Shown: piece by piece, positions 24,775 to 29,997 of the stretch
Position numbering within the stretch: the stretch's first letter is position 1
Layout of the letters: the number at the start of each line of letters is the position of its first letter
From: Pseudomonadota bacterium
GTDB taxonomy: Bacteria; Pseudomonadota; Gammaproteobacteria; Burkholderiales; Burkholderiaceae_B
Length of the DNA: 29,997 nucleotides
Direction of reading: 5' to 3'
Assembly: GCA_023432075.1 (NCBI GenBank)
Contig: JAEYVD010000299.1
Coordinates: 1-29,997, forward strand
Translations under genes and position numbers: made by a program
Notes under the pieces: generated by a model
Told to the model about the DNA's origin: nothing
The model's database searches: none
What the model saw: only the letters and a program-made list of their open reading frames with translations

Positions 24775-26132
24775 ACCCGCAGCGCGTCAAACGAGACCGA
24801 GAACGACGCCCCTTGGCCGCCGATTCCGGTTCCCACCTCGATCGTCGCCTGGTGCCTGTCGGCAATGCGGGCAACCAGCGACAACCCGATGCCGCTGCCC
24901 GGCTCGATCGATCCCGGCACGCGATAGAACCGTTCGAAGATCCGGCTGCGCTCGGGAAAGGGCACGCCGGGGCCGTCGTCCAGGACGGTCAGGATGACGC
25001 GCCCCGCGGTCTCGGCGCACTGGACCAGCACGGTCCCGTCCTGCGCGCTGTAGCGGCAGGCGTTGTCCAGCAGGTTGCGGATCAGGATGCCCAGCAGGTC
25101 CACGTGGCCGAGGACGCGGCAGGGCTGCAGATCCATCACCAGGCGCTGGTTCTTTTCGGTGGCGATGGTGTGCAGGTCTCGCGCCACCAGTTCGGTGATC
25201 TCTTCCAGCGCAATCGCGGTCATCTGGCTTTCCACATCGCCTGACTCCATGCGGGCAAGGTCCAGCAATTGCTCGACGAGGCGGGCGCTGCGCTGCGTGG
25301 TTTGGGCCATTTTCTTGAGCTGGGTCTTCAGCTCCGGCAGGTCTTCCGTGTGCAAGGCGTTCTCGGTTTGCACCGTCAGCACGGCCAATGGCGTGCGCAA
25401 TTCATGGGCGGCGTTGCTGAGGAAATTCCGTTCGTTCTCGAGTACGGATTTCAGCAGCGCATGTTGCTGATTGAATGCGACGATGAGGGGGCGAACTTCA
25501 ATGGGAACCTGTTTTTCGCAGAGGGGGCTGAGGTCGGTGGCATGGCGTTGCCGCAAGGCGCGCGTGATCGCCGAGACCGGTTTGAGGGTGACGCTGCTGA
25601 TGACCAGTGCGCCGCCGCCCACCGAAAGCACCAGCACCAGGGTGATGATTGCGCCTAGCGTGAAGCGGTCGTTGAACAGCTGTTGATAGTGCGATAGGGA
25701 TGCCGCGACGACCATCTGCGTTTGCGACTCGGGGTCGACTTCGGAGTAAACGCGCCAGCCATCGCCGTCCACGAACCGCGTGGAAAAGCCGTCTTCTCCC
25801 AACTGTGCAAGCGGGTCGTGGGGCGCACCCTGAGAGCTGAAGATCGTTCGACCGCTCGCCAGATCCAGGGCGATCATCACGTGCTTGCCCGACGGAGAGA
25901 ACCATTGCCGATTCGGCGGTCCGAGCGCGCCGTCGGTTGAAAGATGTCCTGATGCCGCCGCCGCGGACAGGAGCGCGATCTGCGCGGTGCTCATCAGGTC
26001 TCTGTCGCGGCCACCGGTGTTTTCGCGAATGACATCGGCCCAGTACAACGAGAACTGGATCAGCCAGGATAGCAACAGGGTGGTGGCGATCCCCAACAGC
26101 AATCGCACGCGTAACGATTTCGGCCCGACCAT
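24756..26132 (-). CDS. Sensor histidine kinase, QseC/TctE-like
   Basis: The 458-residue product is a membrane histidine kinase. Two membrane helices (about residues 8-30 and 157-180) flank a periplasmic sensor of roughly 125 residues. The dimerisation box reads NAAHELRTPLAVL with phospho-acceptor H243. The ATP-binding domain has N (LLDNACRYS), G1 (DDGPGVP), F (FERFYR) and G2 (GSGIGLSL) boxes. Domain layout matches the QseC/TctE group; TctE members sense tricarboxylates, QseC and PmrB members other signals. It starts 7 bases after the response regulator stop, so the two form one operon. It is convergent with the Bug-dehydrogenase pair, which makes a TctDE-type role in carboxylate uptake worth testing. 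Confidence 0.92.
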   Translation of the reverse strand: MVGPKSLRVRLLLGIATTLLLSWLIQFSLYWADVIRENTGGRDRDLMSTAQIALLSAAAASGHLSTDGALGPPNRQWFSPSGKHVMIALDLASGRTIFSSQGAPHDPLAQLGEDGFSTRFVDGDGWRVYSEVDPESQTQMVVAASLSHYQQLFNDRFTLGAIITLVLVLSVGGGALVISSVTLKPVSAITRALRQRHATDLSPLCEKQVPIEVRPLIVAFNQQHALLKSVLENERNFLSNAAHELRTPLAVLTVQTENALHTEDLPELKTQLKKMAQTTQRSARLVEQLLDLARMESGDVESQMTAIALEEITELVARDLHTIATEKNQRLVMDLQPCRVLGHVDLLGILIRNLLDNACRYSAQDGTVLVQCAETAGRVILTVLDDGPGVPFPERSRIFERFYRVPGSIEPGSGIGLSLVARIADRHQATIEVGTGIGGQGASFSVSFDALRVAAALR

Positions 26133-26139
26133 CTGTTTC

Positions 26140-26805
26140 TCAGGAATCGTTCCGAAGCCGATACCCGAAGCCGTGCACGGTCTGAATCAGATCGCCGCCC
26201 ACCTTTCTGCGCAGCTGGTGCACGTAGACGGCGACGGTGTTGCTTCCCGTCGCGCCGCTGGTGCCGTAGACCTCGAGCTCAAGCGTCTCTCTGGAAACCG
26301 GGTGGCCGTTGCGCTGGACCAAGGCCTGCAAGGTTCGAAACTCGTGCCCGCTCAAGGGGACCTCTTTGCCGTGCAGCGTCGCGAAATGATTGGCGGGGTG
26401 CAGGGTCAGCCCGGCACATGACATGACCGGTGCAACATTGCCCTTGCTTCGCCTCACAACCGCACGCATCCGCGCGAGCAATTCCGACACGGGAAACGGC
26501 TTGACCACGTAGTCGTCCGCGCCGGCATCCAGACCCGCGATGCGCTCGCTCAACCGGTCCCGGGACGTCATGATTATCACGGGCGTGATGTCGTAGCGGG
26601 CGCGCACGAAACGCAGTATGTCAAGTCCTGATCCATCGGGTAAGCCCAGGTCCAGAAGCACCACGTCAAAATTGTGGTCGACCAGCTGCACTTTGGCCGC
26701 CGCCGCTTCCCGGGCGATCACCACGTCGGCGCCATCACGTACCAGAGTCGTCGTCAATGCTTCGGCGAGCATCGAGTCGTCCTCAATCAACAGGGTTCTC
26801 GTCAT
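26140..26805 (-). CDS. OmpR-family response regulator, QseB/TctD-like
   Basis: The 221-residue product has a receiver domain (residues 1-115) with acidic pocket D9 and D10, phosphorylation site D52 in LLDLGLPDGSG, T80 and K102 in VVKPF. A winged-helix DNA-binding domain occupies about residues 130-220, ending with TVHGFGYRL, the usual OmpR wing. It is the first gene of a two-gene operon with the kinase and should be its partner. A candidate direct-repeat site of the PmrA/QseB type lies upstream in the gap to the chemotaxis receptor, consistent with autoregulation. Target genes are not known. Confidence 0.94.
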   Translation of the reverse strand: MTRTLLIEDDSMLAEALTTTLVRDGADVVIAREAAAAKVQLVDHNFDVVLLDLGLPDGSGLDILRFVRARYDITPVIIMTSRDRLSERIAGLDAGADDYVVKPFPVSELLARMRAVVRRSKGNVAPVMSCAGLTLHPANHFATLHGKEVPLSGHEFRTLQALVQRNGHPVSRETLELEVYGTSGATGSNTVAVYVHQLRRKVGGDLIQTVHGFGYRLRNDS

Positions 26806-26855
26806 TCAGCGGTCCAAATCCAATAAGCAGAGCCGGATCATTGTGGGCCAGCGGC

Positions 26856-26872
26856 TTTAAAAAAATCTTAAC
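26856..26872 (+). promoter_or_regulatory. Candidate direct-repeat site for the response regulator
   Basis: TTTAAA, 5 bases, CTTAAC resembles the YTTAAK-N5-YTTAAK box of PmrA/QseB regulators, with mismatch at the last base of each half. It lies 51 bases before the regulator's ATG. A related GTTAAG, the reverse complement of CTTAAC, is at 26984-26989. AT-rich repeats can arise by chance, so support is modest. The 280-bp gap (26806-27085) otherwise shows only a CCGGATCCGG palindrome and the short reading frame at 27030. Confidence 0.3.
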
Positions 26873-27029
26873 GGACCGCCGCACGGAAGGGGGGCCGGTT
26901 GGCCGCCGCATCGCGTTGCGCGCCGTTGCTCCCATGCCACGTAATGCGCGCCGGATCCGGCCGTTCGCGCGCGTCCGGGGCAGGTTAAGAAAAAACTAAA
27001 ACCAAATCGCCACAATGCGGAGGACACGG

Positions 27030-27080
27030 GTGAAGACGCGCCTGCGTTCCGATTACCTTGAGAAGGCGTTTGCGACGTAA
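27030..27080 (+). CDS. Possible 16-codon leader peptide before the chemotaxis receptor gene
   Basis: A GTG at 27030 is preceded by a strong GGAGGA ribosome site with 5 bases spacing. It opens a 16-codon frame ending in TAA, 5 bases before the ATG of the chemotaxis receptor. That ATG has no ribosome site of its own, and no in-frame upstream start exists because a TGA lies at 27059. Translation of the short frame could therefore deliver ribosomes to the receptor start. The peptide has no recognisable motif, and the ribosome site is the only evidence for it. Confidence 0.35.
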   Translation: MKTRLRSDYLEKAFAT

Positions 27081-27085
27081 CAACA

Positions 27086-28774
27086 ATGAAGAATCTAAGA
27101 ATCTCCACCAAGCTGGCGATGGCGTTTTCCGCAATGGTGCTGATGCTGGCTGTGCTGTCTAGCATCAGCTGGTATCGGTCAGGCGTGCAAAGGGATGCCA
27201 CGGACAGTCTCATCAGCGCCAGGATTCCCATCAATAAATCCCTGGCAACCTTGCTGGATCAGGTGCGCGTGCAGGGCGTCCAGATGCGCAACCTCCTGAT
27301 CTTTACCGATGCCCAGCGGGTGGCCGAGGCGCAGCGCCGCATCGTGGAAAGCCGCCAAGCCGTCGTCGCGGAGTATGAATTCCTGTCGGGCGCGATCACC
27401 TCCGAGGAGGGGCGGCGCACGTTGGGCGCGATGAAGGATGCGCGAGCCAAGTTTGTGGCGAGCGGCGATGCGCTTCTCGATCTGATCCGGAAGGAGCAGA
27501 AGGCCGAGGCGACGCGCAACCTGATCGATGTTTTCCGGCCCATTCAGCTGGCCTATGAAGCGCTGATTCATGCGCAGATCGAAGTGCAGGCCAAACTGAC
27601 GCAAAAGAGCAGCGCGTTGGCGGAAGAGGCCAGCGACAGCCTGCGCCGGGATATCCTCTTGAGCGGTCTGCTGGCGGCCGCCATGGGCTCGGTGCTTGCG
27701 TTGCTGCTCATCCGATCGATCACACGTCCGCTGTTGCGCGCGGTCAGGGCGGCCGACGAAGTCGCCGCTGGGAACCTGGGCAATTCGTATGCCGAAGACC
27801 GCAAGGATGAAGTCGGCCTGCTGCTCGGGGCGCTTGAACGCATGCGTGTCAGCCTGGCCTCGACGGTCAAGTCGGTGCGCCACAATGCGGAAAGCGTGGC
27901 CGCGGCAAGCGCGCAGATCGCCGCCGGCAACAATGACCTGAGCTCGCGGACGGAAAACCAGGCCAGCGCGCTGGAAGAGACGGCCGCGTCGATGGAGCAG
28001 CTGGGCACCGCCGTGCGCCAGAACGCCGACAACGCCCAGGCCGCGAACCGGCTGGCGATCGCCGCGTCCGATGTGGCCCAGAAGGGCGGCAAAGTGGTTG
28101 CGGAGGTGGTCACGACGATGAACGGCATCCGGGACGGCAGCTCGAAGATCTCGGACATCATCAGTGTCATCGACGGCATCGCGTTTCAGACCAACATCCT
28201 TGCGCTGAATGCGGCCGTGGAAGCGGCCCGGGCAGGAGAGCAGGGCAAGGGCTTCGCTGTCGTCGCGGGAGAAGTGCGATCGCTGGCGAAGCGATGCGCC
28301 GATGCCGCCAAGGAGATCAAGCAATTGATCTCGGCAAGCGTCCTGCAGGTGGAGGAAGGCACGGTGCTCGTCGACCACGCCGGCGCGACGATGGCCGAAG
28401 TGGTCGATTCGATTCGCCACGTCACGAGCATCATGGCGGAGATCAGCAATGCCAGCGCGGAGCAGAGCACGGGCGTCGGCCAGGTAGGACAAGCGGTCAT
28501 GCAGATGGACGAAGTGACGCAACAGAATGCGGCGCTCGTCGAAGAGATGGCCGCCGCCGCGAACAGCCTGGCCGATCAGGCGTCCGCGTTGGTGCGCACC
28601 GTGGCTGTCTTCAAGTTGGGCGCTGCCGGCGAGCGGGCCGTCGCCGCCGTCGACGGGCTGAGCGCCGCCCCGTCAGCATTGCCTCAAGCAGCGATGCGTC
28701 CCCTTGCCGTGAGGCCAACGTCGGCATTCGGGCAACCCGCGATTGACGTGGGATTCACTTCGACGCAGCACTGA
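27086..28774 (+). CDS. Methyl-accepting chemotaxis protein with a four-helix-bundle sensor
   Basis: The 562-residue transducer has membrane helices at about residues 10-30 and 190-209, flanking a helical periplasmic sensor (31-189) that resembles the 4HB_MCP domain. A HAMP linker (about 210-262) and a long signalling coiled coil follow. The kinase-contact tip around residues 365-402 includes [20 protein letters not shown] and the following [38 protein letters not shown] (near 287-306) is typical of Tsr-like methylation segments in betaproteobacteria. The C terminus lacks the NWETF-type pentapeptide that tethers CheR and CheB. The ligand is unknown. It is divergent from the two-component operon, and its ATG has no ribosome site, see the leader at 27030. 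Confidence 0.94.
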   Translation: MKNLRISTKLAMAFSAMVLMLAVLSSISWYRSGVQRDATDSLISARIPINKSLATLLDQVRVQGVQMRNLLIFTDAQRVAEAQRRIVESRQAVVAEYEFLSGAITSEEGRRTLGAMKDARAKFVASGDALLDLIRKEQKAEATRNLIDVFRPIQLAYEALIHAQIEVQAKLTQKSSALAEEASDSLRRDILLSGLLAAAMGSVLALLLIRSITRPLLRAVRAADEVAAGNLGNSYAEDRKDEVGLLLGALERMRVSLASTVKSVRHNAESVAAASAQIAAGNNDLSSRTENQASALEETAASMEQLGTAVRQNADNAQAANRLAIAASDVAQKGGKVVAEVVTTMNGIRDGSSKISDIISVIDGIAFQTNILALNAAVEAARAGEQGKGFAVVAGEVRSLAKRCADAAKEIKQLISASVLQVEEGTVLVDHAGATMAEVVDSIRHVTSIMAEISNASAEQSTGVGQVGQAVMQMDEVTQQNAALVEEMAAAANSLADQASALVRTVAVFKLGAAGERAVAAVDGLSAAPSALPQAAMRPLAVRPTSAFGQPAIDVGFTSTQH

Positions 28775-28899
28775 TACCCGAAGCGCGCGTAGCCCGCCTG
28801 CGGCGACGGGCGGCTGCGCTGAAGTGCAACAGCGCTGTGCAAAGGCAAGCGTCCCTGGTAAAAAACTCCGGAGCAGAATAAATCAGAAAACTTATGCGG

Positions 28900-28913
28900 C
28901 CCGTTGCTACGGG
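28900..28913 (+). other. Small hairpin just before the autotransporter start
   Basis: CCCGT, TGCT, ACGGG is a perfect 5-bp stem with a 4-base loop, ending 8 bases before the GAGGGG ribosome site of the autotransporter gene. It could shape access to the ribosome site. The 159-bp gap before the gene (28775-28933) holds no clear promoter. Confidence 0.3.
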
Positions 28914-28933
28914 TTTGCACCGAGGGGATGACG

Positions 28934-29997
28934 ATGGGGAAGCCGACCGCAAAGCGAACTTTGCGCGCCAGGGCCGCTGCTGTTGGGAGGCTGGAACCAC
29001 GCCGTTCGCTGCCGCGTCCACCGGATTGGCGCGAGATGCTTTCGGTCACCGCCGTGGGGCTTGTCATGGCCCAGCCCGCCGTCGCGGCGTTGAGTTGTCC
29101 TTCGGTCGACACCAACCCTTCCAATTCCACCACCTGCACCATTTCGTCCAGCCAGGGCGGGTCGGGCGCGCAGGTCAGTGTCGTCAACACCGCCAGCGCG
29201 GGTACCGGCGACAACATTGGCGGCTATGGCGGCAATTACACGGTGATCAACAACGGCGCCGTGCTGCAGCCGAGCGCTCCGCAAGGCGGCATCTTCGTTC
29301 GTCTGACGGGCGGCATGGGGTCCAGCGACACCAGCAACAATGCGACGAACGGCGGCAACGGCGGCACCATTACCATCAACAACAACGGCGGGACGATCAC
29401 CGTTCAGAATGCGCCGACGTCCAGCACCCAAGGCAGCGGGCCCGGCATCTGGGCGGATTCAGGCGCGCAGTTCGGGATTTACGGCGCCTCGGTCGGGGGG
29501 ATAGGCGCCAACGCCAATTCCACGGTGATCGGCGGCGGCAACGGCGGTCAGGGAGGCGATGGCTCAGCCGTCACCATCACCAACAGCGGCAACGTCAGCG
29601 TCTTGAACCTGCCCTATGGCGGCGTGGGCCTGTACGGCGCCAGTATCGGCGCGACGGGCGGGAACCAGGACAATGCGGCGACGGGCGACCAGGTCGGCGG
29701 CAACGGCGGTGGAAGCAATATCGTCAATATCTCGAATTCCGGGGGAGTGTCGGTCACCGGTTCTACGTCGCGCTATGCGTGGGGCATCGGCGCGGAATCC
29801 ATCAGCGGCAGTGGCGGGCTCGACAACGGTAGCGGTTCCAGCGGCGGCGCGGTCAATTACTCGAATCCGACGATCATCACGAATACGGGCTCCGTTACCG
29901 TGAACGTCAGCGGGACGGCCCTGAGCAGCGTGCGCGGCCTGTATGTCCTGAGCCAGGGCGGCAACGGCACGACGTCCGAGGACGGCAGCGACAACGG
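28934..29997 (+). CDS. Autotransporter-type adhesin, N-terminal part only
   Basis: The frame from the ATG at 28934 is open to the window edge, giving 354 residues of a longer protein. GAGGGG lies 6 bases before this ATG; another ATG at 28928 is too close to it. The N terminus is a long signal peptide of about 52 residues: a basic stretch (KRTLRARAAAVGRLEPRR), then a hydrophobic core (MLSVTAVGLVMAQPAVAA). The rest is a glycine-, asparagine- and serine-rich passenger with about four loose repeats of some 55 residues. Each contains a GGNGG-like turn, a strand such as VTITNSGNVSV, and a GLYGASIGATGG-like turn. This fits a beta-helix passenger of a type V autotransporter; the beta-barrel must lie beyond the window. 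Two cysteines (residues 55 and 68) near the mature N terminus are unusual. Function, probably surface attachment, is inferred. Confidence 0.82.
   Translation, partial: MGKPTAKRTLRARAAAVGRLEPRRSLPRPPDWREMLSVTAVGLVMAQPAVAALSCPSVDTNPSNSTTCTISSSQGGSGAQVSVVNTASAGTGDNIGGYGGNYTVINNGAVLQPSAPQGGIFVRLTGGMGSSDTSNNATNGGNGGTITINNNGGTITVQNAPTSSTQGSGPGIWADSGAQFGIYGASVGGIGANANSTVIGGGNGGQGGDGSAVTITNSGNVSVLNLPYGGVGLYGASIGATGGNQDNAATGDQVGGNGGGSNIVNISNSGGVSVTGSTSRYAWGIGAESISGSGGLDNGSGSSGGAVNYSNPTIITNTGSVTVNVSGTALSSVRGLYVLSQGGNGTTSEDGSDN

Noticed and set aside
26981..27010. Possible flagellar sigma-28 promoter before the chemotaxis receptor (TAAA followed by CGCC)
   Set aside because: The spacing and the GCCGATAA part do not fit.
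28894..29832. Arg/Gln-rich 312-codon frame over the autotransporter start
   Set aside because: It is a shifted frame of the Gly/Asn/Ser-rich passenger; the frame from 28934 has the ribosome site, a signal peptide and no stop.

Overview
The window is GC-rich, densely coded and free of rRNA, tRNA, CRISPR or insertion-sequence signatures. The gene content points to a betaproteobacterium of the Achromobacter/Bordetella type: a Bug-family solute receptor, many catabolic LysR, ABC and FAD-oxidoreductase genes, and a glycine-rich autotransporter. This placement is inferred from gene families and base composition, not from a marker gene.

Layout. Positions 1-2200 hold envelope genes: a truncated Blc-type lipocalin lipoprotein on the minus strand, then a secreted protein and a lipoprotein of unknown function in tandem. 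Positions 2310-3550 hold a TetR regulator and an MdaB-like quinone reductase, with a perfect 16-bp palindrome between them. Positions 3650-22440 look like one catabolic island. On the minus strand lie cupin-gabD-gabT and a LysR regulator. On the plus strand follow an aldehyde dehydrogenase, a HAD-family hydrolase, a PuuB-like FAD oxidoreductase, two peptide-type ABC permeases and a fused double ABC ATPase. The matching solute-binding protein is on the minus strand. After it come hyuA-hyuB (ATP-dependent cyclic-amide hydrolase family) and a second FAD oxidoreductase. Positions 22569-24719 hold a Bug receptor and a tartrate/D-malate dehydrogenase. Positions 24756-26805 encode a two-component system, 27086-28774 a chemotaxis receptor, and 28934 to the window end the start of an autotransporter that runs off the edge.

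How the genes may work together. Four intergenic 47-bp elements with the same geometry (CATATCMAAA, 25 bases, ATTWG) lie in front of the cupin-gabD-gabT operon, the LysR/aldehyde dehydrogenase pair, the solute-binding protein, and hyuAB. This ties the island into one probable LysR regulon. The enzyme set fits import of a small cyclic amide (for example a 2-pyrrolidone, N-methylpyrrolidone or hydantoin-like compound), ring opening by HyuAB, amine removal by GabT or an FAD amine oxidase, and oxidation to succinate by GabD. The regulon follows from sequence pattern; the substrate is inference only.

The main uncertainties are several start codons (secreted protein at 655, LysR, second FAD enzyme), the ligand of every transporter, and the roles of the HAD protein and the cupin.
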